NCBI GenBank assembly: GCA_012295275.1
Contig: CM022671.1
Location: 23,662,822 to 23,700,321 of the forward strand
DNA: 37,500 nucleotides
DNA from: Chrysomallon squamiferum
Taxonomy: Eukaryota; Mollusca; Gastropoda; Neomphalida; Peltospiridae
Direction: 5' to 3'
Made by a program: the position numbers and the translations under genes. Below, piece by piece: positions 1-11,039 of this stretch. The notes below the pieces were generated by a model. That model searched no databases, was not told the DNA's origin, and saw nothing but the letters and a program-made list of their open reading frames with translations. The stretch's first letter is position 1, and the number at the start of each line of letters is the position of its first letter.

Positions 1-8
1 AATAATAA

Positions 9-39
<31 letters not shown>

Positions 40-80
40 CGAAGAAATTAAAATTAATATATAGATACATGCGTATGGCA

Positions 81-250
81 GTTGTACTGATGGCTGAATC
101 GGTAGCGAAGTCCTCCTTCAGAGTGCGGGCGAATGGGTGCCATACGTTCGAGTCTCCTCAGCGGTATCTGACAGGTTTTGTGAGGTCGAGACAGGACTCT
201 GTCCTCCTGCGCCAGTGCGTTCCGTACATAAGACAGAGAATATTCAAAAT
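81..250 (+). mobile_element. Decayed tRNA-derived SINE (head and part of body)
   Basis: A non-repetitive island between simple repeats carries an internal RNA polymerase III promoter. The A box TGGCTGAATCGG (91-102) fits TRGCNNARYNGG at every position, and the B box GTTCGAGTC (146-154) fits GWTCRANNC. The 55-bp spacing is slightly longer than in a normal tRNA and the cloverleaf is not intact, so a SINE head is more likely than a tRNA gene. It runs into a TACA/CATA microsatellite that may be the SINE tail. The short ORFs through it are not genes. Confidence 0.5.
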
Positions 251-295
251 CCTAAAATACATAGGAACACATACACATATATACATACAATATGT

Positions 296-378
296 ACATA
301 CGTACATACATACATACATACATACATACATACATACATACATACATACATACATACATACATACATACATTCATACA
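296..378. repeat. (CATA)n microsatellite
   Basis: A tetranucleotide tract of about 80 bp directly follows the SINE-like island. Its translations in all frames are low-complexity artefacts. Confidence 0.95.
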
Positions 379-599
379 TGTAATTATCTCAGAATAGACT
401 TCCATGAAAGATTAAAACTGAGTAATAACAATAAATAAAACACACACAGCTAAGCGTTGCAGTGAACGATTTCAAAACAGCAGCGTTCACCTGGTTTCAT
501 TATGTCTTCATTCTTTGTTACTGACAAAAACTGGTCGCGAGAAATCTTTTATGCTTTTTCTCGTACTTATATTACTGTTGTTATTAAAACTGTTGAAAG

Positions 600-1130
600 C
601 AAAGAAACAAAGAAACAACAAACATATAACAACAAAAACAAATAATAACAATAATAATAATAATAATAAAATATACCCTTGCACCTCTTGTTTCGTTTTC
701 TTACAATGTCAAACAACAGCAACAACAATAAAAACAATAATAATAACAGTAACAGTAATAGAGTTAACAGCAACAATAGAAGAAGTAATAACAAGAATTA
801 TAACTACCCTGTCTACTTCTACTGTTGTTCCCTTGGCAGCATAAATTATTACTAGTACAGGTACTACTGTTATTTTTACAAGTATGCGGTTATGACTCTA
901 ACAGCTGTTGTTGTTCTTATCGTTGTTGTTGGAGTTATTATTATTGCAAGTCAGTAACAATAACAACAACAACAACAAAAACAACAACGATATTAGTAAC
1001 AACAACAACAATAATAATAATAAATATCCTTGGTCTTTCGTTCTGCCTGTTGTTTCTTTTTCTTTCAGTGTCAAACAACAACAACAACAACAACAATACT
1101 AAATAAAAACAACAACAAAAAACCCCCACC
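600..1130. repeat. AAC/AAT/GTT trinucleotide-rich region
   Basis: Roughly 500 bp of imperfect AAC, AAT, ATT and GTT triplets. The open frames here encode only runs of Asn, Thr, Leu, Ile or Gln. I see no gene from about 380 to 2340: the rest is AT-rich DNA with an ATT/GTT array (1504-1605), a poly-A run (1722-1741) and an (AAAT)n run (2033-2057). Confidence 0.85.
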
Positions 1131-2340
1131 TTTGGACTTTATTCTCTTACAATAGCATTCACACAGTTAACTTTCATCTGCTTAAAAAAAGGACACTGCA
1201 CTATATTTCACTACGCAGTTCACTCTGTTATCCATTACAAACGCGTCCCTTTCTAACATGTTCATTGCCATAGCAGTTTCCGACGGTTTTCTCTAACCGG
1301 ACGTATCATATATAATTCTAGTCACGAAAGCATCATCCTAAAAATACGTATATTAATCAAAACTAGCTGAAGGCGATTTTCTGGTATACATTTTTTTCTC
1401 TACCTACATTCAATGGCAGACTAATTAATTGTTGATTGCAGCTGAGGTGTTTACAGTGCAAGTATAACTAAAAGCCTATAAATTAAAAAATTTCGCAATG
1501 AAATTTATTATTATTATTATTATTATTATTTTTGAGGTTGTTGTTGTTGTTGTTGTTGCTGTTATTGCTGTGCATGTTGTTATCGTTGTTGCTGTTGTTA
1601 TAGGAAAGTGTATTGCAAGTTACTGCCGATTATATGACGTAATCATTCTACAAGCAAGGCACAAAGTCGGTATAGTGTGCTGTTTATAAGCTGACTCTTC
1701 CAAAACCAACGTATTTAAAATTTAAAAAAAAAAAAAAAAAAATTCCAACAGCGATAAAAAAACCCAGAAAAGAAAACTCACACAATATATTAATTATTTA
1801 TAAAATGTAAATTACTCTTTTAAGGCACGTAATTTGATATTTTGTTTATTTATGATTATTTATTGTTACTGTTGTTTATTTTTTTATTTAATTATTTTTT
1901 GTTGTTGACATTACTGAATTTTGTTTTGTACGTTTTTTCCTTATTATTATTATTTTTTTAAATTTGTATTTATATTTTTATAATTATTTTGTTGGTTTGC
2001 TTATGTTATTACGGCTGAAATATTTAGACGATAAATAAATAAATAAATAAATAAATAAAAATGTAACAAGTTTAAAAAAATTGGTATGTAAATAGGTGAT
2101 TGTATTCGCGTTCAGATAGTAAACACGTCATTGGTTGATTTGTATACGTACCATTTTACATGCTATTAAATAAACTACATAATAAAATAAAATTTCCTTT
2201 TAAAAACACTTCCAAACGAATAATAATTTCGCAAGTTTAAATAACGACATAAAAAAGAAAGAGGTATAATAAAGCGATTACTAACAAATAAGCGGATCGA
2301 GGGGGAGTATGTAACTGCATTCTTACTTTGTGCTGAACGA

Positions 2341-2376
2341 TATATAAATCACCTGCTATGTAATGAAATTCAGTTC
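2341..2376 (+). promoter_or_regulatory. Core promoter (TATA box plus initiator) for the 432-residue gene
   Basis: TATATAAA begins at 2341. TCAGTTC at 2370-2376 matches the animal initiator consensus, and its A lies 31 bp downstream of the TATA box, the usual spacing. A transcript starting near 2372 would run to a consensus GTAAGT donor at 2591. The match is by eye, so it is a candidate only. Confidence 0.5.
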
Positions 2377-2590
2377 GTCTTTATAGTTGTTTCCACCCAA
2401 ATTATGGCGCGCACCAGCCTTGTACCCCTTTTTCTAAAATTCTGGAACCGTCCCTGTCTAATCGACGTTCTGAGTGTTGGTTATTGTAACCTGTAACTGT
2501 GGACATTACACAACACGACGGAAATTACTTAAATCTGGGGAAAGAATTATTTCTCACACTAAAGACGTTATCACGCCGACTTGGTAACCT
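2372..2590 (+). other. Probable non-coding first exon with an upstream ORF
   Basis: The segment between the proposed initiator and the donor CCT|GTAAGT at 2591. The matching acceptor TTTATTTCAG ends at 2769, giving a 179-bp intron. The exon contains a 30-codon ORF (2404-2496, beginning MARTSLVPLF) that stops before the donor, and a five-codon ORF (MSKK, 2791-2805) lies just past the acceptor. If the exon is used, these would be upstream ORFs that could lower translation of the main protein. No transcript evidence is available. Confidence 0.4.
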
Positions 2591-2827
2591 GTAAGTGAAA
2601 GCTGTTAATAATAATAATAATAATCATGATAATAACAATAATAATAACATAGTGGGTCAAACAGTCGCAGGACATTGGCGTTTGTAACACGGGACAATCC
2701 TGCACCCACCATTAATGAGTTGTTGTTCTCTCTAAGTTGTTACCGATTTACGTTTGTGCTTTATTTCAGATAAAGAACGCGACGATTACGATGTCTAAGA
2801 AGTAGTAACTGGCGAACGGCAGCTTTA

Positions 2828-4126
2828 ATGGATCACCGAGTTCCAGCTGACCAGGCCGAGAGGCATGACGCAAATCAGAAAGAAGATATTCTCAGACAGT
2901 GTCGCCTGCAGTCGATGTACAAAGGCAACACTTTCCCTATCACGGGACACTCGTCGTCTGTTGACCACACAAAGGTTACGCGGTTTGTCATTGACACCCC
3001 GAGAGACAATGGCATGCATCAACGAGAAGATTTGTGGACTTACCAAAAAGGGAAAAGAGGTGTCCAAGTCGGCCACGGTGATTCCTTGCCAGCGATTCCG
3101 TACAGGCTTGGCAGTCGCGAGAAAACGTCAGATTCATTGCTCGGCGAACGGGAAACGACGCTGCTCGGGTTTCGCGACAGTGACATCGACGAGAGACTGA
3201 ACAGATATTACTTCCCGAGAGACGGGCCGCTGCCCAGGTTAAACCATCATCCGCAACATTCCTACAACGGCAGCATCAGCAGCAGCACCGCCGCCAGCGC
3301 GAGGTCAAAGCTGAAACATTCACAACCGTTCCTTCATCTGTCGGCCAAAAGTGAAGTGCCTAAAGTTCGACTCACGTCTGACAACAACGGAGGTCTGTTC
3401 ATAACGGACGATCCAAAGTTAACAATATCTCAGAAAATAAACTTGTCGGAAAGGGACCAAAAGACAGCTGAAAAGTCGGCTACGGTTCAACTTTCCGATC
3501 GTCTTCCAAGACCAAATACTAGAGCGAAAACGTTAATGAACTTTCAAATCAAAAGGTGTGTTTCGTCATCGGAATTTCAGAAACGACAAGAAATGGCTGA
3601 TTCTCAAATGGATGACGCGGACGGCATAGTAGACATACCATCAGACAGAATAGGACCAACATCGAAGCACAAAAGCATGGAGGACACTCCCAGAACGTTA
3701 GCGGATCTCATAAACAGGGAAAGTTACGAAAAATATAAAAAGCTGGCTAGTAAAAGACAAAAGTTAGCTGAAAGGTCATTCGGTCATAGAAACAAACCGT
3801 TCTCCAGCGAAAACATGTCGACGAACGAGGTGGACCAGGAGTTGTTTGAAAAATTTAACACGAGGCTCATTGATGGCCTCAGTTACGACACGTTTGCTAG
3901 GACTAGAAGACTGGTTCCTGACCAGGAAGCCGTCAAGTCGAGTATGGAGAAAAAAAGACCGTCAAAAGCGTACACCATGGAACAGACCTCTTCGGATTTT
4001 GGAGACGGCTTTTCTACGTTCTTCAGAGACGATTCAACCGTGAAGAAAGTTGATAATCTTATAGGAAGGCCTCAAAAGCATTCAAAACTTAGAATTTCTT
4101 TGACAAATAACAGGACGGATTTCTGA
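2828..4126 (+). CDS. Unrecognised 432-residue polar, Ser/Lys/Arg-rich protein
   Basis: I do not recognise this protein. It is one uninterrupted 432-codon frame of balanced, non-repetitive composition in AT-rich flanks, which strongly favours a real gene. The ATG at 2828 is the first in frame after the acceptor ending at 2769; an in-frame TAA lies at 2771, and the base at +4 is G. There is no signal peptide, membrane segment or cysteine-based domain. The N-terminal third is rich in Arg, Asp and His. A Ser/Ala stretch (residues ~150-160, SSSTAASARS) looks disordered. A charged, probably helical segment (~295-320, ADLINRESYEKYKKLASKRQ) is the most structured-looking part. The composition suggests an intracellular, largely disordered protein, perhaps a scaffold or regulatory protein, but that is inference. 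Polyadenylation signals follow at 4372 and 4389. It lies upstream of the IL-17 genes with no evident functional link. Confidence 0.8.
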   Translation: MDHRVPADQAERHDANQKEDILRQCRLQSMYKGNTFPITGHSSSVDHTKVTRFVIDTPRDNGMHQREDLWTYQKGKRGVQVGHGDSLPAIPYRLGSREKTSDSLLGERETTLLGFRDSDIDERLNRYYFPRDGPLPRLNHHPQHSYNGSISSSTAASARSKLKHSQPFLHLSAKSEVPKVRLTSDNNGGLFITDDPKLTISQKINLSERDQKTAEKSATVQLSDRLPRPNTRAKTLMNFQIKRCVSSSEFQKRQEMADSQMDDADGIVDIPSDRIGPTSKHKSMEDTPRTLADLINRESYEKYKKLASKRQKLAERSFGHRNKPFSSENMSTNEVDQELFEKFNTRLIDGLSYDTFARTRRLVPDQEAVKSSMEKKRPSKAYTMEQTSSDFGDGFSTFFRDDSTVKKVDNLIGRPQKHSKLRISLTNNRTDF

Positions 4127-4371
4127 AATAAGATGCTGTTTAAAAACATAAAATGCATTGTAATATCTGCTTAATCTTAACTGTGTGGGATTAAATCCGA
4201 TTTGTGGATACAGTGATGCATATATAAACATGGAATACTCAACAACAGTTTCAATAATATAGATGTTCACGGACCGTGCTTTATTCATACAGATTGACGG
4301 TGATATTAATAAGACAATAGCTTTATTTCGTTAATTAATTAAAAAAAAAAATCAAACATTATATTAAGTCA

Positions 4372-4394
4372 AATAAATATGAATATGTAATAAA
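4372..4394 (+). terminator. Polyadenylation signals for the 432-residue gene
   Basis: Two AATAAA hexamers (4372-4377 and 4389-4394) lie about 250 bp after the stop codon, giving a plausible 3' end near 4410. Confidence 0.5.
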
Positions 4395-4419
4395 GATATG
4401 CTAAACGAATATAGTTTAA

Positions 4420-5052
4420 ATTTTATTGCTGCATATTTCAACTGTGAATGGCATTTTATATTAGTGTTACGAAAATATATTATTATGTGCGTGAACTAAC
4501 AAAACAAGTTAAAAATGTCATATTTACACAGGTTACATGGAAAATTTATGTTAGCGTCCAAATTACATTTTACATGCATGTCACTGATTTATTCATTGTC
4601 TACACGGGGAAATATATAAAGATAACAATAAAGAGTCTAGAACGACTCCCTTTAAAATGTTTTCTGCCAAACACTGAGCTCTTTTAGTCATGAATGTAAA
4701 AATAATATAAATCTCACTCAGCGTTTGCCAATGTTCTGTTCTATCCGGCAGCTAATGCACAAAGATACGTATTTTCTGCTCTACCAATATACCTTGTCTA
4801 ATTAGCGTCTTCCACTTGAATGTATGTGTGTATGCATGCATATGTCTGTAAGTGTATGTCTCTCTGTGTATGAGTGTATATTCGTTCGTATGCTGGGATC
4901 AACTGAACAAAACTAAAACACTGTTGTTAAAAAGAAATGGAAAAGAAATCTCCAGTCCACACAGATATTTATTTCATCTGCAGTACAGAGAATTTCTCAA
5001 ACACATTAAAGATGTTGGTTAATTTGGTAAACAATAATAACTAATACTTTTA

Positions 5053-5085
<33 letters not shown>

Positions 5086-6500
5086 CTATCAACAGAATCA
5101 TTACGGAACTTAAAATACTTAATATATAAATAGTGTGTATAAAACAGTCTGGTATAAGACACATAAATTATGTATAATCTATCAGAACACTATGATAATA
5201 ATAACACAAAAGCGTTATTTTTTTTAAACAAAAAGCTTAACTGTTTAACAGAGACGAAACACTTTTTTGGTGTAGGTAGGTATACAATGTATTAGTTTAA
5301 GGACACCACTAATAGATCACTTCTGTCAAAGGTAAGTTTTGTTTGAAATAAATTTATTGCGATAGATTACGGCGTGCCAGGTATTACACAGAAGTGGTTT
5401 AAAAACAATTGATTCTTTTCTCTTTTTTTTTTTTATTCTGGATGCAACTAAATAATTCTAATTTGTTTTCAGCTGATAATTTTTTTCTCAATATTAATTC
5501 TGAGTGTGGAAGAATTACTAAATGGATTTCATGAATTATTTAAGTTAATTCAGATAGTTTATATTGTTAGAGAGGGAAATCAATACTTTTATCACGTAAA
5601 TATTTGTCAAGCATCAGTTCATGTTCGGGACACATCGCATATTTCGGGACACATCATAGTAGTAGTAGTAGTAGTAGTAGTAGTACTAGTAATAGTAGCA
5701 GTAGTAATAGTAGAAGTAGTAGTACGATTAAATTTCTGATATGTTTATTTTTTAGCAAGCAGAAGACCAAGTTGAATTTAAATATAATATTACATATTAA
5801 AACAAAATTCATTTGCAACTAAATGTAAATAATTAGAGTTATACACAAATGTCTCATGTTTCGTCACTGGCCTTGGAGAGCAATGCAAAGTCGTATACTT
5901 TAATACTGCTTGCTACTGAGATCGAATCCCGAAAGCGTTTATTAGCAAAAACCAAGATAACAACTCACTTCTTTTTTTTTCTTATTTCTTTAACATAGTT
6001 CAAGGCCGACAACTCCAATTTCAGAAATGTTTGCCCAGGGACCATGCGTATTTTACACAGCTGGTGTACGAACGTTTCAAAATAGAGACTGTCTGATAAT
6101 AATTTAAAAACTGTAACAGTTTCAGCGCTTACATACAAAGTTATTACTCACTTTATAAAGAAATTAGAAAGAAATTCTTAGTCTTTTTTTTTTTTGGTCA
6201 CGGGTACGTTAAGTGACTTTTGCTGATATAAGAAGTTAAGCACACACACAAAAAATATAATTAACTTGTCAGATAGATATTTTAATTGCCTGAATGATCT
6301 TTTATCTTAAATACAACAGAAATTAAGAGTATGAAAAGTTTATATAAACTAAACACACATTTATAATGAAAACTATTTTTCACAAGTACCGTAGTTTAAT
6401 AAAAACAAAACCAGGAATTTTTTTGCAGACTGAAATACTTGTAATAAAACTGAATATAAATAAATTAAAAAAATGAACAGAAAATGAAAAAAAAAAAAAA
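4420..6500. other. Intergenic, no gene seen
   Basis: AT-rich sequence with a 32-bp poly-T run (about 5055-5086), an AGT triplet array (5656-5725) and a poly-A run (about 6489-6513). A tRNA-like B box (GATCGAATC at 5920-5928) lacks a convincing A box. The longest frame, 79 codons at 4448-4687, has a biased Ile/Tyr/Lys composition and no support as a gene. Confidence 0.6.
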
Positions 6501-6720
6501 AAAAAAAAAAAAAATGAAAAAATGAAATAAAAAGTAGAGATATCATAATAATATTTATTATTACAGATAATGTATAGAATATATACATAATAACTTTTTT
6601 TTTGTAATTATTATTCCAGCAAAGGATCGCAACATAAAAATCATAAACACTGTATTTAATTTTTTTTTTTTTTTTTTTTTTTTCTTGTATTGAAACCTAA
6701 ACGATGTCTGTTGTCCAAAT

Positions 6721-6755
<35 letters not shown>

Positions 6756-6815
6756 TATTCTGAAATTCCAATGAGAAACAAGCTATCATTTATCGTGTCG
6801 ACAAATCAGTACTGC

Positions 6816-7316
6816 TCATAAGAAATAAAACCCCTTCCGTTTCCCGCGTGCTCGTGGATGAGAGCACGCGCAGCCCACCGAAATCATTTCCATGTGCCAG
6901 CTGTATTCGTACGTCGTATCCACGCACCTCTGTCGAATGACCGGCACTTCGTGATAGACCGGCAAACACTGGTGAAGTCCGTTAAGACACGACCCGCAGG
7001 TGCACTGGGCTTCGAGGATATCGTGAGGGTACCGGTTTTCGTCGTGGTTCAGCGTATAGTTCCAGGGACAGAGTGACTGGACGTTAACGTGGTCGCTGTT
7101 AAACGGGGACACAGGCGGTCGGGTCGGACAGTAGTCGTTATTAACAGAGCGTAGCACTGGCTGTCCTCCGTACCGCGGATAGTTCTCCGGATTCGTTGTC
7201 GGAAGGTTCCGGAACATATCGACGAGCTCTTCGTTTGCATGGCGACAGTATGAAGTGGCCGGTACGGCCAGAACGACGAATACGAGGAATGAAGAAAGAA
7301 GCACGTATACAGAAAA
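6816..7316 (-). CDS. IL-17-like cytokine gene A, exon 2 (main coding exon)
   Basis: Encodes nearly all of a secreted IL-17-family cytokine, which acts as an extracellular ligand for IL-17 receptors. On the minus strand a long poly-T tract ending TTTTCAG forms a clear splice acceptor (AG at 7318-7317), so the exon begins at 7316 in phase 0; the frame upstream of it is intron. The exon opens with a hydrophobic stretch (YVLLSSFLVFVVLAVPATSY), the rest of a signal peptide. In the joined 175-residue protein the core is C92-P-W, then RYPHDILEAQC, CxCxxC at 114/116/119, and C126, C140, C158, C160, as expected for the IL-17 cystine knot. Extra cysteines lie at 33 and 72. N95-Y-T is an N-glycosylation sequon. 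The C-terminus is basic (RARGKRKG) before TGA at 6818-6816. It is the only cytokine of the cluster on the minus strand. Confidence 0.93.
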   Translation of the reverse strand, partial: FSVYVLLSSFLVFVVLAVPATSYCRHANEELVDMFRNLPTTNPENYPRYGGQPVLRSVNNDYCPTRPPVSPFNSDHVNVQSLCPWNYTLNHDENRYPHDILEAQCTCGSCLNGLHQCLPVYHEVPVIRQRCVDTTYEYSWHMEMISVGCACSHPRARGKRKGFYFL

Positions 7317-7439
7317 CTGAAAAAAAAAAAAAAAAAAGCAAATTTTATATGTATTATATGTGTGTGTTTTAGTGTGTGTGTACATTCATTTCATCAGCTT
7401 TTACTTAATAATTTACAAAGTCTTTATAAATTATCTATC

Positions 7440-7541
<102 letters not shown>

Positions 7542-8762
7542 TAATAATCATTAAAAGAAGCTTTTTGCGATGAAGCTGTTTTTACTTCCATAAATTACTT
7601 GCTATTTGTGCATTTTCTTTGTTCACAGTAGTTATTTCTCTAGTGTTTAATTGCTGGTTTAGAGTCTTAAAACATCATCACGAAAACGTTTTTCATTTAA
7701 TAAATAGCAAATAAATTGATTTCATCTACAGTTTTTGACGGCGACAACGAAATCAGTACGCGCGAATCTGCTACTCTCAAGAGCAGTCAGTCTATAAATA
7801 AAACATTTAATTTAACTTTGTTTTTGCATTATTTAGCTTTGCAGGATAAAATAAACAAGGGTTTACTGCCCTAGGATGTCATGCGGAGGTCAGAGTGACT
7901 TTGCCTTTCTTCATAAATATATACATAAAGGTTTTTATATGCACATATTACTCACATACATACATACTTATGTATAAGTTATCTGAGTAAATCCGTAAAC
8001 AAACTGTTTCTGTATAGGAAATTGTGTAAAATTATGCAATTAAGTTTTATTTTTATTTTATTTTATTTTTTTTTTATTATTTTGTTTATTTTCTCCACAT
8101 TAAGTTACTGATCATAAATACATTTTTCCTTTTCATCTTTCAAAAGGTGTCTTGTTAAAACAGAGTTAATTTTATTTATTAATTATTATTATTATTATTA
8201 TTATTATTTTAAAGTTACTGTTTAATGTAATTATTCCAGATTATTATTATTATATATTTTTATTATTTTATTTTAAAGTCACTGTTTAATGTAATTATTC
8301 CAGATACTGAAATAAAAGCCAAAATATTCATTATTATAAAAATTACATTTGATCTGATTTCTTCAAATAACCATGGAGTTATAAATGAATGAAAGAATTG
8401 TGGTGTTTACTTCTGAAACAGAACTTGGAAACAGTGCATGGAATAAAAAAAAAAAAAAAAAAAACAACTAACACACTAAAAAGTCCCTTTGAAACTGGAT
8501 TTTGCAGTTACTGTTTAAGTTGTTGACGTCATATGATATAAACACTTTTTTTTTTTTTTTTTTTTTTTTAAGCAGTATACTTCCTAGTGTGACTAGGTCA
8601 CATGAAACGTTTCTAAAAGAGGAAATTTTGTAAAGTGCAAGAGATGCAATGTTATTTAAATGACATGCAGATAAAATGACAAAAAACAAAATGGCAAACC
8701 TGTTGACGTTAAAGTACAAAATACTCAAGTTTTTTGGGTGTGTGTATTTGTGTGTGTGTGTG

Positions 8763-8765
<3 letters not shown>

Positions 8766-8849
<84 letters not shown>
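8766..8849. repeat. (GA)n tract, 84 bp, in intron 1 of IL-17 A
   Basis: Uninterrupted GA run immediately preceded by a short GT run. A poly-T run (8547-8569) lies nearby. Confidence 0.98.
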
Positions 8850-8852
<3 letters not shown>

Positions 8853-9211
8853 ATAAAAAAAGATAGATATGTAACCGATATGCATACAATAACACTGTCA
8901 CATAAACAATCAATAGACAGACAATAATTATTAAAAGTCACCGAATTTAACAACACTGATGTTATTTCTTATCTGCTCGAACAAAAAAAATTTTTTTTTT
9001 TTTTCAAAAACACCAAAGAAAATACAAATTCTAACGACCACAAAGAATATGATCTATCTCCTGTTTTTCTTTCAGAAGTAATCACTTCAATTGTGATTCT
9101 TTAATGTGTTTTAATTCGGTAGCAGCTGCTCTCTTTTGTACAAAAACTAACACTGAAATATGACTCAGTCGTTGTCGGGTGGGATCATTAGGTGAAAATA
9201 AATGGCAAGGA

Positions 9212-9215
<4 letters not shown>

Positions 9216-9282
<67 letters not shown>
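9216..9282. repeat. (GA)n tract, 67 bp, near the 5' end of IL-17 A
   Basis: Third GA run in the same intron, about 260 bp from the proposed exon 1 donor. Confidence 0.98.
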
Positions 9283-9288
<6 letters not shown>

Positions 9289-9547
9289 AAAATCACGATT
9301 TTTATTACAAGATGTTAAGAGAAATTGTGGTAAAAAGAATTTAAATGATAAAAGATTTACCGATAAAAAATTATTAATAAAAAATAAAATAAAAAAGTAA
9401 AGAAATTGAAGTTCACAAATGAAAGTAAAACAACAGAAAATATACGATACCTATGCATATGGTACATATCTTAACTGTAAACCAAAAATAATAAAATAAT
9501 AATAATAAAAAAACAACACTTTCCTTTAAAATACTAAATATACTTAC

Positions 9548-9574
9548 ATGAGAAACGGTTGAAAATAAACACAT
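9548..9574 (-). CDS. IL-17-like gene A, proposed exon 1 (signal peptide start)
   Basis: On the minus strand this reads MCLFSTVSH and then a GTAAGT donor (plus-strand ACTTAC, 9542-9547) in phase 0, exactly the phase exon 2 needs. Joining it to exon 2 gives a typical signal peptide: a short N-region, then FSVYVLLSSFLVFVVLAVPA. The same frame extends upstream to another ATG at 9625 (26 codons in this exon), which would give an unusually long charged N-region, so I prefer the ATG at 9574. The 2.2-kb intron (7317-9547) holds three long GA tracts. No transcript was seen. Confidence 0.6.
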
Positions 9575-9663
9575 TTCACTTCTGTGTTTGGTTCTTTGTC
9601 TGTCGGTGACAATGTCTTGCGCCATCAGTTTGATTTATGTGAATTTCTAAAGGATTTTACACA

Positions 9664-9671
9664 CTTTTATT
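9664..9671 (-). promoter_or_regulatory. Weak TATA-like box upstream of IL-17 gene A
   Basis: The minus strand reads AATAAAAG about 40 bp before the upstream ATG at 9625. If it directs initiation about 30 bp downstream, the leader before that ATG would be only about 10 nt, which would favour use of the ATG at 9574. This is a weak motif match. Confidence 0.2.
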
Positions 9672-9870
9672 CTCTGCCATTCGTCCAGTAATTTTTTTCC
9701 CCGTCATCAGCCTACACATTTGTCATGTCCAATAAGAACCTGTCTTCTTAAAACAAATGCTGGTTTTTGGTGTCATAATGAAACGATAATTGAACGTTAA
9801 TAGCATATCTAACATATCCCCAGGACAAAATGGTATATAGAGAGAATGCTATTTATCTTCCTCCGTGTAT

Positions 9871-9871
<1 letters not shown>

Positions 9872-9919
<48 letters not shown>
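9872..9919. repeat. (CT)n tract, 48 bp, upstream of IL-17 A
   Basis: CT on the plus strand, the opposite orientation to the three GA runs in the adjacent intron. It lies about 250 bp upstream of the proposed exon 1. Confidence 0.98.
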
Positions 9920-9923
<4 letters not shown>

Positions 9924-10191
9924 GTCTGTTTATCTTCCTGCTTTTTTTTACCTGTTTATCTCTTTCAGTCTCTGAGTTATTGTACGTTATCGTTCTCTCT
10001 GTCTCTGATAAAATTCAAAATCATTATACTGTTTCAATTAAACGCCTTCGTTTTAATTTGTCCTTTGTTAAAATAATAAGAAAACAAAATTAAGAAAGAT
10101 AAAAACTCTAAATTACAGATATCTCGTTTATTTTAGATTTGTTCTTTAAATTGCAATTTTATTTCGTTTTATAATAATAATTCAATAAAAT

Positions 10192-10213
10192 TATAATAAT
10201 AATAATAAGAATG

Positions 10214-10268
<55 letters not shown>
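10192..10268. repeat. (AAT)n array
   Basis: A triplet array with one interruption. No gene is visible between the 5' end of IL-17 A and about 14490. Confidence 0.95.
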
Positions 10269-10271
<3 letters not shown>

Positions 10272-10434
10272 TCACGTTTATAAGAAAAACATAAATTTCT
10301 GTGACCCAGCTAGTAATAAGCCACCGAACTGAAAAGATTGTCCCAAAGATTTAACGAAGACAGGAAAAACACGAAGACCTAATTACCTCCCTTTACCTGT
10401 CGACATCCAGTCATAAAATGCCAATGTTCAAGAA

Positions 10435-10436
<2 letters not shown>

Positions 10437-10524
<88 letters not shown>
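10437..10524. repeat. (GA)n tract, 88 bp, intergenic
   Basis: Uninterrupted GA dinucleotide run. Confidence 0.98.
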
Positions 10525-10527
<3 letters not shown>

Positions 10528-11039
10528 ATTATGATTTCCAAACATTCAATGTAAAAGTTTCTATTGACTATGCTTATTTTTATAATCTTTATAGACATAC
10601 AAATATACAAACACACAAACATACATACAAAGAATGTATTACTGCAACTCTGTTTTCATTATCGTTGTCAAATTTTCATTAACCTATAACAATAACATTA
10701 TTATTTAATATCAAAGACAATAAAATCTTGTATCGATGCAGTAATCATAACATTAAGAAAATTATTCAGCGGCTACTCGTAAAAAGATTTTGCCATATGA
10801 TACGTCAGAAAAAGTCATGTGAGACGTCACGTGGGTGCGAAAACGTACACCAATGTTCCACATTTCCGATAATATCCAGTATAAGGTAATGGTCCATAAT
10901 GGATCTTATTTTGGCTTTGTGCTGGAGGTTTATATTCCTACGCCTTTTCTAAGACTGTTTAAAAATAATAATTAGGTCAGCGATGTTTCAGATTTCTCTC
11001 TAAGACAAGTAAGTAAGTAGTCATTCGTTATTATGTGAA

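Noticed and set aside
4448-4687. 79-codon open frame
   Set aside because: AT-driven composition, no domain, and located in the downstream flank of the 432-residue gene.
5866-5930. tRNA-like sequence with B box GATCGAATC
   Set aside because: The upstream A box is too degenerate to support a tRNA gene or a SINE call.
7317-7385. N-terminal extension of IL-17 A with a poly-Phe run
   Set aside because: The poly-Phe is the pyrimidine tract of a splice acceptor, so this is intron.
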